Of a stretch of DNA of 64,000 bases, positions 48,105 to 58,561 are shown one piece after another (within the stretch, counting starts at the first letter, position 1; each line of letters opens with the position of its first letter). A program made the position numbers and the translations under genes. Origin of the DNA: Chromobotia macracanthus (taxonomy: Eukaryota > Chordata > Actinopteri > Cypriniformes > Botiidae); contig JAZGTH010000059.1 of assembly GCA_036877525.1 (NCBI GenBank), positions 3,596,001-3,660,000 of the forward strand. Reading direction: 5' to 3'. The notes under the pieces were generated by a model. The model did no database searches, was not told the origin of the DNA, and saw only the letters and a list, made by a program, of their open reading frames with translations.

Positions 48105-50939
48105 ATGTTCACACTCTTCGTGTTGCTTCTACGGACTTCATCTGTGTTTTCCTGGCTTGCTGGTAAATGTCTTGTATATGACAATGTGGAAGAATTTCCT
48201 GTTGTGGCATCATGTAAAGGAAAAACACAAACTGCCATCTGCAATCGCATCACAGATATTAAAGAAGATCTCTGCAGGCTTCCGTCAAATTTACTGAACC
48301 TCTGTATTCAAATGGATCATGATATACACTATGTTGGTCTCTTGGCTCCAGGCTTATTTTCACAGTTCTCTTCTTTGGAACACCTTGAAATTGCTGGATG
48401 TTTCTCCAAGATATCTCCAGAAACTTTTATTGGGTTGATAAATGTGACTTCATTACGGTTGTCTGTCTGGTTTACAAAAGGCTGTTGTGAATCATCTGTT
48501 GAGTTCAGTAGTCTTCCTTCACTTAAACATTTGTTTCTTTCAGGATATAGCTTGTCGTTAATGGCACCAAATGTTTTTGATACAATTCCTCAGTTAGAGA
48601 TGTTACACATTAGTAATGCATGTTTAAAAGATCTATCTGAGGTTCTGTGTCGAATGGCAAATTTAAAATCACTTAAGGTGTTTTATCTCAGTGAGCAAAA
48701 CTTAAATAGTCTTCAGTCCCCAAACTGCTCTACTTTCAACATCTCTGAGAGTTACATATCCACTGTATACAATATTGAAGAGGTCCATTTGTCTCTGGGA
48801 TCAATAGAGCACATAGATGAGGGGGCTTTGAAAGTTTTAGGAAATTTGTTTGAATTGACTTGTGAATTCAATTCTGATTTCCTCAGAGACCTTTTTTTGC
48901 TTGGAGTAAATAAAATCGATACATTAAATTTCGAAGTCGATGTAGTTAATGTTGATGAGCTGTGTTACGCAGCAAAGTTGTATTCTATTATATTTATAAC
49001 TGTTCGATACATGACTATTAACGTGCCAGCTACACCTACAAGCATCTCTGAAGACTGTAAAGAGATTGCACACATTAATCTCAGACAGTTCACATATTTT
49101 GAGATTGTAATCATCTTAGATATAGATTTGATCTTTCGTATTTTCAGCAACCTCTCAACATTTAATGTAGTTAAACATGTGCTAAGGTCAAATGATTTTC
49201 AGTCTGTTTGTTTGTCTTATCCACAGTTGGTCAAACAGCTGTCTGTTATGACTCTAAACTCAAATAAGATAGGTAAGATCATTTCTTACCAATTCATGTG
49301 TTTTACAAATCTTGAAAGTTTGGAGTTAAGCTCAAATAATATTTCCATTATAGAAGATTTTGCTTTCGTTGGATTGGACAAACTGAAAGATTTAAACCTT
49401 CATCGAAACAAGTTATCTTACATTTATCAAAACACATTCAGTGGTCTATATGAACTGATGTTCCTAGATCTTCAAGAAAACCCCATCATTCAAATTGAAT
49501 CAAAGTCATTTGGACATCTTATTAATCTTTGCACATTTCTTTTGGGAGATCTAAACTTCCCACCTAACTTTTCAAAGATCAAGCTGCATTTATCTGATAT
49601 ATTTGGAAATATCCCGTATAATCTGGGTAATATGTTTATTAGTTCAGGCATGAGACCAATGCAGCTGGTGATTGGAAGTGCTACACTGAATCAAAGTCTA
49701 GACCTCCAAATTAAAGGTCAATATGTGACGGTTGAGGATTGTGACAGTCCACTTTTGAAATCTGTAGTCTCACTCCAAATAAATGCGGATTATGTCATCT
49801 GTGGAGTAGAATTTATTGGGAAATATGTTAAATCAGTAGTCAGTCTGAAATTCACATCAATGTTTTCAGACAATGTTGGTGATTTAGCAGTAATCAATCA
49901 GCTTGTTCATTTAAAAACCCTTAAGATGGAGAACATTGATTTGTCTAAGCAGCCAAACGTGCCAGTAATGTTTCATAATCTGACAAAACTAAGAACATTG
50001 ATCCTGCAGAACTGCAGAATTTTCTTTTTGGATGGAAGTCTGACAAAGGACTTAAAGGCACTGACGGGTCTAGTGTTTACACCACGAGATGACGTGAACA
50101 TTCTTCCAGACCTGGTTGAACATCTCACTAGTTTAAAGTACCTCCATCTGCTTGGGTTGCGTCTGTACTGCAGCTGTGATGATGCTTGGCTGGTATCATG
50201 GGTGAAGGACAACAGGCAGGTGCAGGTTGATATGTTCAATCCCACCATGCAAGAACTGCAGTGTTTGACTGATAATGGAATTGACCATCTCAACTTTGTT
50301 CATTACACCCAGGAGAACTGCTCCTTTGATATTGAATTTGTGCTCTTTGCCTCAACCTCTGCTTTTTTATATGTTTTCATTTTTGTAGTAATGTCATATC
50401 AGTTTGCTGGGCAATACATAATGCCATTCTACCACATTGCCAGCGGATGGATCCGAGAGACTTTGCAGATAGATGCCAAACGGCAGTACCGCTACGACGT
50501 TTTTGTCTCTTACAGCAGTAAGGATGAGCGCTGGGTCATGGAGGAACTTCTTCCAAACTTGGAGCAGCGTGGCCCTCCATTCTTGCGTCTTTGTTTGCAC
50601 AGTCGGGACTTTCAATTGGGGCAAGACATTGTGGAAAATATCACAGACAGCATCTACGCAAGCCGGAGAACTCTTTGCCTTGTCAGCCGCAACTACCTCC
50701 GTAGCACCTGGTGTTCTTTGGAGATGCGGCTGGGCACCTACAGGCTCCAGGTAGAACAGAGAGACATTCTTATCCTGGTCTTCTTACAAAAAATGTCATC
50801 TCGTCTGCTATCTTCCCATCATAGACTGGCCCGGCTGGTAAAAACGAGGACATATTTAGACTGGCCACTGGACCCCGAGATGCACGAAGCATTCTGGGAC
50901 AGGCTGTGGTGTAAACTGAGTTCTGATAAAAGTAACTAG
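48105..50939 (+). CDS. Toll-like receptor B, TLR11 superfamily (probably TLR20 type)
   Basis: Single exon, 944 aa from the ATG at 48105, the same start as the internal ATG of TLR-A. The upstream ATG of TLR-A is mutated to ATC here. The order is the same: signal peptide, leucine-rich repeats, Cys-rich cap, one membrane helix, TIR domain. The TIR domain is virtually identical to TLR-A and also has Leu in the BB loop (RDFQLGQDI). The first 380 or so residues are strongly diverged from TLR-A, with charge and hydrophobicity changes in many repeats, apart from a conserved island around SESYISTVYNIEEVHL. This suggests different ligand-binding surfaces on a shared signalling half. AATAAA lies at 50988-50993. 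Its 3' flank is repeated after TLR-C. Confidence 0.93.
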   Translation: MFTLFVLLLRTSSVFSWLAGKCLVYDNVEEFPVVASCKGKTQTAICNRITDIKEDLCRLPSNLLNLCIQMDHDIHYVGLLAPGLFSQFSSLEHLEIAGCFSKISPETFIGLINVTSLRLSVWFTKGCCESSVEFSSLPSLKHLFLSGYSLSLMAPNVFDTIPQLEMLHISNACLKDLSEVLCRMANLKSLKVFYLSEQNLNSLQSPNCSTFNISESYISTVYNIEEVHLSLGSIEHIDEGALKVLGNLFELTCEFNSDFLRDLFLLGVNKIDTLNFEVDVVNVDELCYAAKLYSIIFITVRYMTINVPATPTSISEDCKEIAHINLRQFTYFEIVIILDIDLIFRIFSNLSTFNVVKHVLRSNDFQSVCLSYPQLVKQLSVMTLNSNKIGKIISYQFMCFTNLESLELSSNNISIIEDFAFVGLDKLKDLNLHRNKLSYIYQNTFSGLYELMFLDLQENPIIQIESKSFGHLINLCTFLLGDLNFPPNFSKIKLHLSDIFGNIPYNLGNMFISSGMRPMQLVIGSATLNQSLDLQIKGQYVTVEDCDSPLLKSVVSLQINADYVICGVEFIGKYVKSVVSLKFTSMFSDNVGDLAVINQLVHLKTLKMENIDLSKQPNVPVMFHNLTKLRTLILQNCRIFFLDGSLTKDLKALTGLVFTPRDDVNILPDLVEHLTSLKYLHLLGLRLYCSCDDAWLVSWVKDNRQVQVDMFNPTMQELQCLTDNGIDHLNFVHYTQENCSFDIEFVLFASTSAFLYVFIFVVMSYQFAGQYIMPFYHIASGWIRETLQIDAKRQYRYDVFVSYSSKDERWVMEELLPNLEQRGPPFLRLCLHSRDFQLGQDIVENITDSIYASRRTLCLVSRNYLRSTWCSLEMRLGTYRLQVEQRDILILVFLQKMSSRLLSSHHRLARLVKTRTYLDWPLDPEMHEAFWDRLWCKLSSDKSN

Positions 50940-52325
50940 ATTTTGTTTTATCTAGTTCATTGTTGTATATGCAAAAATGTAGATGTAAATAAAAAATTGA
51001 AAATGGCTTATGTTACTCCAGTTAATACTTTGTCAGTTTTTAATTCATTTGTCTACTGAGTTTCCAATAAATTTCAAGTTAATTGTAAGACGTCTTTGAT
51101 ACACAAAAATTTCTGTAATACCGTTTATTTGTTTTTACATGAAAATTATTTATCTGCTGCTGTTTGGGATTTACAGCAGGTGCTGTTATCTGTCACTATA
51201 ATTTTATCAGTTACTTCTGTTTAGTAATGTTAATAATTCATTTAACAAATGAATTAAAAGCTTTCCTAAAATGTGCTTTTAAAAATCCCATTTAGAAAAT
51301 TGCATTTAAATTTTTCAATTAAAAAATGGCTAAGGAAAGTGATGTAAAAAAGTGATGCATTTACAACTGACAATTGATTCATAGTTTTGCATTACCATGC
51401 TTTTAACCTACCTAGAAACTGTGTTCCTGTAACTCAGATGATAGAGTATCGCGTTAGCAATGGTTTGAAGAACGCGCTGATAAAACATAACCAAAACGTA
51501 CTGCAAGTTGCTTTGGATAAAAGTGTCTGCCAAATGATTAAACATAAATTTACTTCTACTATCATTTTCATTTATATGATTTTGTGCAAACAACATAAAA
51601 TGTGGCTTTTGGAACACAACAGTAAACATTGGACAGGTCTGTTTAAAAAGGTTAGCTCATGAGAAATGATTTACAGTATTCTTCTAAGGGCACTTCACAT
51701 AGGAAAATATCTGCCTATTTGTGTATAATCATTGTATGTACAAACATCACATAAATGCTTAAAAAACAGCTGCTAAAAGTTGTCCCAGCATCTAACCAGA
51801 TTACAGAACAAACCCCAGGTAAATAAAAAAATAACTACTAAAACCTTTACTGATAAACTGATAAAAATATTTCTAAATGCACAGGACTCAGGTGGTATTT
51901 TGGCTCATGTTTCTATATAGTCTTTTACTTATCGCAATGATTCAAACTAACGATCTCCTTATTGGACTGGTCTCGTGAAAGAGAATAGCTTTGTGTTAGA
52001 ACTATAAATAGGTTGATTATAAAACATTTTAATTGTTAAGCATTTGATCAAAACTTGAAGTGAAATTCTTACAGAAACAAATGCTGAATGGATAAATAAT
52101 TTGACTTTTGTTGTTTATTTTTGTTTTGTACCTAGATTTCCCATTAGGATGGAAAAAAATGAACCAGGGCAAAATATAAATCGGATACAATTTAATTTAG
52201 CTACATCTCAATTCATGTTCTTCAAATTTTCTCACAATACTGCACTTAGTTTTATGTATATATAAATGTTTGATGTACAAACATAAAATGAAAATGATGA
52301 AATGCATTCTTTCAACCAACACTAC
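50940..52325. other. Spacer between TLR-B and nepro, convergent 3' ends
   Basis: TLR-B (+) and nepro (-) end towards each other here. The stretch holds both 3' UTRs, a SINE at about 51420-51555, and a likely nepro poly(A) signal (AATAAA on the minus strand, 52114-52119). No other gene is seen. It is repeated with small changes at 61405-62724. Confidence 0.65.
51420..51555 (+). mobile_element. tRNA-derived SINE, degenerate
   Basis: Head 'ctgtaactcagatgatagag..gcgttagcaa' and tail 'gctttggataaaagtgtctg' flank a shortened B-box region. Same family as the element at 37806-37960. A duplicate lies at 61919-62050. Confidence 0.75.
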
Positions 52326-55300
52326 CTAAAATCCAATGGATGCAAAAATATCATCAATGTCATCGTTGCATAAATTACTTGGTTTCTGCATGACAGTCTG
52401 TGGTTCCAATTTTTCCTCCTCATGAGGAGCCACATTAGGTCCAGACACCTTTTCTTTATTAGACTCGTCTGCTGGGCTGCAGTTCCTCCTGTTCTTCAAT
52501 GACACACCAAACAAGTCTTTAACTGTTCCAGAGCACATTCTTGCAAATGCGGATCTACGTCTGGCAGTTCTGTTGCGTCTCATGAATGATCTAATGAAAC
52601 TTCTGCGATGCCATCGAGTTCTCCAAAGAGCAGGAAAGGAACTGGAACATTTCAGTGGAGATTTCTTCTGCAGCATCAATGCCTTTTGAACTTTTATCTT
52701 AAACGTTTTTAATCTCTTCTCCACCCTGTGGTTCAAACAATTAAGACTTCATTAGATATGACATACACCTGCCTCAACGCTACTGATGTTTATGTTTCTA
52801 TTTTATTTTAAAAGCACAGTCATATGTTTTTGTGACTGTACATTTTGTTTTCTCTTTGAGCATTACCTAACAAAGCAATTATGACAAATGTGTGTACACC
52901 ATGACACAAAAATCAACAAGATCTTTGGTACCTGATGCCTTCAGATTCCAGACTTTCCAATCTCAAACACTTCAGAAGTAAGAAGGCCAGACGCTTTCGC
53001 TCTTGATGTAACTTAGAACTCCTGCACCAGTGTATGACTTCCTTCAGCTGGGCAGCCATGTTACTGAAGGAGGACACCTTCCTCAGCAAGTTCAAGAACT
53101 TCCTCTTCTGACAGAGTCCAGCTTGGCTTGACATGTCCAATTTTATCTGTGGCTCCAGAGACATGATTTTTAAAAAAAAATCTGACCACAATGTGTATCA
53201 AAAGCAGAATTAGATCCGTACAAATTCAGAAACAGACCAAATACCTGTTTTCTAGTTTTACATGATTGTTGAAGCACAACCTTCATATCCAGTCCAAAGT
53301 GAGAGACTTCTGGGAAATTACACATTACAATATAACTGTATAACATACGCAATTACAACTAAAATCCATACTACATAAACACTTTGGTCAGAATATTTCA
53401 AATAACCTTGTTGTTGTTGCCTTAGTACCGTTGTCCCGAGGTCCATACTACAACCCTCATGGTGACCAGAAGCTAATGTCAGCATTAACTCTCTCTCGTC
53501 TTTTCCATTGTCCTCCTCATCTGTGTCCTTAAACAGCCTGGTAAGAACGGAAAATCTGTGCTTTTTCTTGCTTCCTGAGACCAGTGAAGATTTTGTAGTG
53601 TCATCTTCCATCAACAGATCTGGGTGTGAGAGCAACAGGAATTCTTTCAGGTCCACAGGCAGAGTGAAGTCTGTCAGGTAAGCCATCGGCTGGGACTGAG
53701 TCACCTTCTGAAGGAGTTCAATGGTTCTTCCATATATGGGGATGAGGGCTCTCAGAATTCCTCTAAAGAACACCCTAACAAAACAAAACAAAGACCCATG
53801 CTTTAACGGCCTGTTTACACCTATTAAGATGCGTTTTGGTCGATCGCTTCATCACAAATGAATGACGCTAAATACGTAACGTGTAAAAGGATCCAAAACG
53901 TTTTGAGCTTGTCCACTTTCAGCCACATCCAGAGGTAGTCGAAAACACATTTGACCTGATTTTGATCTTTTGTGGTGTACATGCCCAAACGTGTTTGAAC
54001 AGCCACAAAAGACCACCTACTGCGTAATCATTGCGGAGGTGTTGGGAAGCGCACTTGTCAGACGGGATTTAAACTTTGATGCCCAACTTTTAAAACTTTG
54101 AACCTTGAGCACAAGTTTTTCCACCACCCCTGACTTCTAGCGTGAACCCACAGTGTTAGGCAGGGTCTTGAAGCTATCATTCCTGAAACAGAAGCAGCTG
54201 CTCTCATTATTGCGAGCGTGTGAAAATTGTGTGAGCCTATAGCCATTGCTCTGAAATATCCTTAATATATTTATATTAATATAATCAACTTTAAACTTCC
54301 CCTATAAACCTCCTGCTCGTCTTTTGACGAAAGCAGAGGGACCCACCCATAGACCCTCCTCTCAAAAAAGTGGACAGATTAAAACAACAGGTATATTCAT
54401 TCTTACACACAGATGTGCAGGGTAAATCAAAGCAATACACTTACCAGAGGCGACTGAGCATGCTGGTCAACACCACATTGAGAACGATGAATTCACCCAG
54501 CTGCAGGTGTTGTCGGGTTAGTCTTACTGGGATGTGAAGGATCACAGCTATGCACAGTTCTTTAGCTAACAAGTAACGGGAATAAAACAAACTCTGGGCA
54601 CATTCCTACAAAATCAAAGCCACCTGCATACCGTGTCTGTAAAAGTCAGTGATGCATTATTTTATTTGTGATGATTATGTAGATTAACGACTTTGGACAA
54701 TTAGGATACAGGAAAGCTTGGGTGCATCGCTCCAGTGTTCGGGCTAACAGGCTGGAGGCGCCAAGTAGTTTAAGACAGAGCCACTCCAACATGGGTTGAC
54801 TGGGAACACAACACTCCCCAACCACTGTTCCAGCATTCCTTCAAAGAAACAAACACAACTTCAAAATTATGAAGAAGAATGAGGAAAATAACATCATTCA
54901 GTAAACCCACCCCCTACCTCTGAAACTGGTTCGGACACAATTCCTTCAGGTCTTCTAATGCTGCTTGTAACTTCATTTCTTTCAGGCGGTTTATGCATTG
55001 CTCAACCTGCAGAAATATGAGCTTTTACATTTTACAGAGGTATATGAGCCTATACATGTTACAATGAATACAATAAATATCACTTCATCTTGTATTTCGC
55101 CATCTACTCATTATGCAATTAAGTAACACAGCACTGGGTTCCCACCTGCTTTACTGCTCGAAAGGGCTTGTGCTGTCTGAAGCTGTTGTTCAAGACGTAA
55201 AGAAGTTTATACAACACGCGTATTTCTGTCTGTAGGACTTCACTGCACAACAGGGTCAACACTCTCTCACTGTCAGCCAGCAGACATTCAATCAGGAAAC

Positions 55301-55459
55301 CTAGAAAGAAACAAAGCCAGAGATCTTCAGCTTTATTACAGCCGTGGACCGCTGCACGCACAAACTCAACGTACCTGTTGAAACAGTAAACGGGATTCGG
55401 CTCGAACAAACAGCGCTTGGAAACGGAACACGAACTTTATTCCACGGTTCCTGCGCCAT
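52326..55459 (-). CDS. nepro: Nucleolus and neural progenitor protein (NEPRO)
   Basis: Nine exons on the minus strand, listed 5' to 3': 55375-55459, 55146-55300, 54918-55006, 54710-54838, 54445-54522, 53407-53774, 53245-53309, 52932-53146 and 52326-52725. All phases join and give 527 aa; human NEPRO is about 567 aa. Recognition rests on the N-terminus MAQEPWNKVRVP, the VVLTSMLSRLW helix region, a basic Arg/Lys-rich C-terminal part and the ending DDIDDIFASIGF. NEPRO is a nucleolar protein linked to rRNA processing (RNase MRP-associated) and to maintenance of neural progenitors. Exon 4 uses a weak donor (cctgtatcc), chosen because joining it to the acceptor at 54522 restores AFLLTRQHL, matching the mammalian protein. 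The upstream DNA lacks a TATA box and has a CCAAT word near 55491 and a TGCGTCAT (ATF/CRE-like) word near 55517. The gene is head-to-tail with tex30, 478 bp away, and has a second copy at the window end. Confidence 0.92.
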
Positions 55460-55936
55460 GTTTACGCTCGTCAGGCCGGATCGAAAACCAGCCAATCAAA
55501 CGCTTGCTCGAAAGATTGCGTCATAGTTCTTAAAGGTACATACGCAGCATCAACACGCGCTCGTTTATGACACACTTTCCAAGTCGTGTGAGGAAACCTC
55601 GTCGACGAAGTGTTTTATCATACTGATATTATAATTATTATAATTATTATATTATAACTGGAAGCTTTCAATCCACTGAGCAGTGAGCACCACTTTACTG
55701 TCTTCACAAGCTAAATTTCAGTACGTTTTACTATTTCTTAAGAAGCAATTCAAGTGTTTAAACAATTAAAGGACGAATGAAATTACGTACTGTTACAATT
55801 GTTAATATGAAAATACACTAATGGAAATTATTAGTGGTAATTTATTTATAAAAAAACATTAAATTAAAAAGAACACACCAGCCCGCTAAGAAAATACATA
55901 GGAGATTTGTCACCATTATCTATATTTATGTCCATC

Positions 55937-57580
55937 TCATTTGTGTTGTAGAATCCATGCAATTATTTGTGAATTGACTTCCTCCAGGACTGATTCTTCT
56001 GTTCTGCCCCGTACTGTAAGTCCATGATTCGCATCCTTAACCCAGAGAACAGCAGTAGGGCACTGCATCACCTTCAAAACATTTTCCAGAAGTTTCTGAA
56101 AAACAAACATAGGATAAGGTTATTACTACATTACAGTAATGTTGTTGACAAAGATCCTGGCTGTTGTTATCAAGAACCAAAATGGTTTTGCCATTATCAT
56201 CATATGCTAAATGTAATTTAGTGTATATGTTCAATTAATCCAAATAATTTAGCTCACTAGATGTGTGGGATTTAGCCAGTAGTGTATGTCTGTATAGGCC
56301 AAATGTCTTGTAAAATAGTTAAATATGGAACACTTTATGGTTCTGCAATTAAAACAGTTTTATTGACAAATTTTACAATTCCAGAATCACTGTCTCAGCT
56401 TCTCAGATCATGCAGTCCATTGCTTTTTCAAAGACTTGATGGAAGGAACAAAACTGTGCCAAAGTGCAACCTGCTTAGAGTATACAGTGCTGCGGTGTTC
56501 TTGCAAACCTGGCTATATAAAAAGCATTGACAATAAACAAAATATGGAATCACGTATCCAAGATTCAACAGGAATAACTTTACTGTTTCCCAGTTTTAAA
56601 AATCCCTGATCATCTACAACGTTCCATCAAGGCTCACCTGTTCACACATTTTATCTGCAGTCCCAGAAACAAACAGCACAGGAGTGTGAGACAGTGCTCG
56701 GAGGTCTTGGCTCCGCTGAATGTGTTTGTGTGTTTGTCCTGGTGGATGAAGTGGGAATGACAAACACAAAAGACCCTGTACTACATCCTCCTGCTCCTCA
56801 CACATGACTTGACCCACAGCAACAGCTGCACGAGCACCCATAGAACGGCCTGCAAACACTTTTTCAGTTCCTCCTTTTAAAATAAAAAGGCGTGTGAGTG
56901 TGTGTGACCTACCTCCCAGAAAAATACAGGTTTGGTGTATTTTCATGGTCCTTTTGGTAATCTTAATGTTTTGGGGGTTTTTAAAAAATTTTTTTTTTTT
57001 TAAAAAAAAAATTTTTTTATTATAAAAATTTAGATTCAACTTTATTGTTATTATGCAGAGTACAAGTACACAGCTAATGAAATGCAGTTAGCATCTAACC
57101 AGAAGTGCAGGAATATTGTGATTTATATATACAGATAAGTGCAGGGGAGTTGAAAATGTACAATATTTACAGGAAGTGTGCAAATATAAACATACGATTG
57201 AGGTAGAAAAAAACAGCAGCAATACACATACAGATAGTTAAATGTGCAAATGTGTTGGACGTTAAACAATGTACAGAATGTGCAAAATGTGGGTAGTGCA
57301 AGTAAGAAGAGCCTGACCATTAAACAATGTACATGTGCAAATAAGAGTAGCAGTAGTATTAATAGTGACGGAATATAAACTATATAATAACAAAAGAAAT
57401 TAAGAACATTAAACATGAATGTGATTTTCATGTAATTTAATGTGAAGAGAAATGCTTACTACAGCAGCCCTGTAGGCTTTTATTCTGTACGCCAGATTCA
57501 GTCCTTTACAGGTGAAGCGCAAGCACGCAACACCCGAACAGACGAGAGCGCGCGCGAGGGTCTCCAGCTGTGTCACGCGC
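55937..57580 (-). pseudogene. tex30: tex30 alpha/beta-hydrolase, 5'-truncated copy
   Basis: Four minus-strand exons can be read: about 57580-57460, 56961-56913, 56849-56638 and 56095-55937, phases consistent, ending in a stop at 55937. The first contains CLRFTCKGLNLAYRIKAY; the next two build IFLGG/GRSMG, the nucleophile elbow with the catalytic Ser, then PVLFVSGTADKMCEQ; the last has the VKDANHG motif with the catalytic His. These match TEX30, a small cytosolic hydrolase-fold protein (about 227 aa in human) of unclear substrate. The exons for the start codon and the oxyanion-region THGA..GDM segment are absent. Directly upstream the sequence becomes a copy of the slc10a2-TLR-A spacer. The acceptor of the 49-nt exon at 56961 is weak. 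I treat this as a truncated copy created at a duplication junction. Confidence 0.8.
56975..57370. mobile_element. Transposable-element remnant in tex30 intron
   Basis: Runs of A and T (56975-57025) are followed by 'caactttattgttattatgc', 'agctaatgaaatgcagttag' and 'gcatctaaccagaagtgcag', then repeated gtgcaaat/acaatgta words. This sequence type is dispersed in teleost genomes and probably represents the end of a retrotransposon. It abuts the 49-nt tex30 exon and may have degraded its splice acceptor. Confidence 0.55.
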
Positions 57581-57600
57581 AGTCCACGTTCACAAACACA
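57560..57600. other. Tandem-duplication junction (tex30 exon to slc10a2 3' flank)
   Basis: To the left the minus strand still reads tex30 (TQLETLARALVCSG). To the right, from 'ccacgttcacaaacacaac', the plus strand follows 41849 onward. The change falls at about 57575-57590. No target-site duplication or repeat is visible on both sides, so the join looks like end-joining or microhomology rather than transposition. Confidence 0.8.
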
Positions 57601-58107
57601 ACTATATTGTTTGTCCTTTGCGTTTGGTCAGAAGTTGTGTTTTCAATTTCAAGTACATTAAACGTGTGCACGACGCTAATGTTGAGTTCCAGTGTCTCAT
57701 TTCCAAAGAATATTGATGAATAAAAAGCATGCAAGTAACTCAAAAATAATATGTTGTACACACAGGAAATGTAAATCCTTGATTTAAGAAAACATACGGT
57801 ACATACCATATATCCGTTATGTTGAATGCAAGTTTATTCAAATGTTATTGTACTTCATGTACACAAAATTGTAAGTTTTTTTACAGATGTTTTGCTTTCT
57901 ATATTATTTATGTATCAGAAACATTTTAACTTTGTTTGTGAACACAAGCAATGACAGATTCCTTCAAGTATTAATTGCTTTACAGAGTTCCAAATTTTCA
58001 ACGTCATTTAAACAATGTATTTTACTTGATATCTTGTTAATATTTATATGCATCTAAACAACGTAAATAAACGTATATTTCAAGTATATGATGTCACATC
58101 TTCACAG

Positions 58108-58185
58108 ATGTCCCTGGACCCTGAGATGCATGCTGCATTTTGGGACAGGTTGTGGTGTAAACTGAGCCCTGATAAAACTAACTAG
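58108..58185 (+). pseudogene. Relic of a TLR TIR-domain C-terminus, second copy
   Basis: Copy of the 42354-42431 relic carried along by the duplication. The 26-codon frame, including FWDRLWCKLS and the stop, is preserved with one silent base change visible (ttatgg to ttgtgg). Confidence 0.85.
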
Positions 58186-58434
58186 TCTGTCAAGACATGC
58201 AAACCTTAACATTTTTTCAAATTCCATAAAATTTTACAAAGCCCTTAACCCAAACTCTCTTTATATTGGATTTTTATTATAAAACGTATCAGGGTGACTA
58301 TTCTTAGAGTGTTGAGTACAGCAGCCCTGATGTCAGCCGGATATCATCAGCATTTGCTGTCTGATTTTATCTGCTTTTATGCATGAGTACAAAATGCCAC
58401 ATACAAATAAGGCACATCTGTGGAATTTAGCCAC

Positions 58435-58466
58435 AGAAAAGGGAAGTTGTTTTCTAATTTAAATAC
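58435..58466 (+). promoter_or_regulatory. Conserved TLR-C upstream element (ETS-like plus TATA-like)
   Basis: agaaaagggaagtt ends at 58448 and tttaaata lies at 58458-58465, at the same distance from the ATG as in TLR-A. The segment is nearly identical to the TLR-A flank, so its preservation is less informative than in TLR-B. Confidence 0.4.
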
Positions 58467-58561
58467 AAGTATTCTGACATGATCATTTACCTCCAGAGAC
58501 AGAAAGACAACATCAAGCTAAGACAATGAATGCCACAACGAAAGATTAAAATAGAACTAAA

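Larger units (their letters stand above)
50880..53605. repeat. Segmental duplication, left copy (TLR-B 3' end through nepro exon 6)
   Basis: Aligns with 61345-64000 (right edge of the window) at an offset of about 10.40-10.47 kb. Coding parts are almost identical; the main differences are indels in the TLR-nepro spacer. The true right limit of the homology lies outside the window. Confidence 0.9.

Noticed and set aside
54560..54625. Upstream extension of nepro exon 5 (frame with ECAQSLFYSRYLLAKEL)
   Set aside because: Open and preceded by an AG, but it would insert over 20 residues absent from mammalian NEPRO; the acceptor ending at 54523 restores the family sequence.
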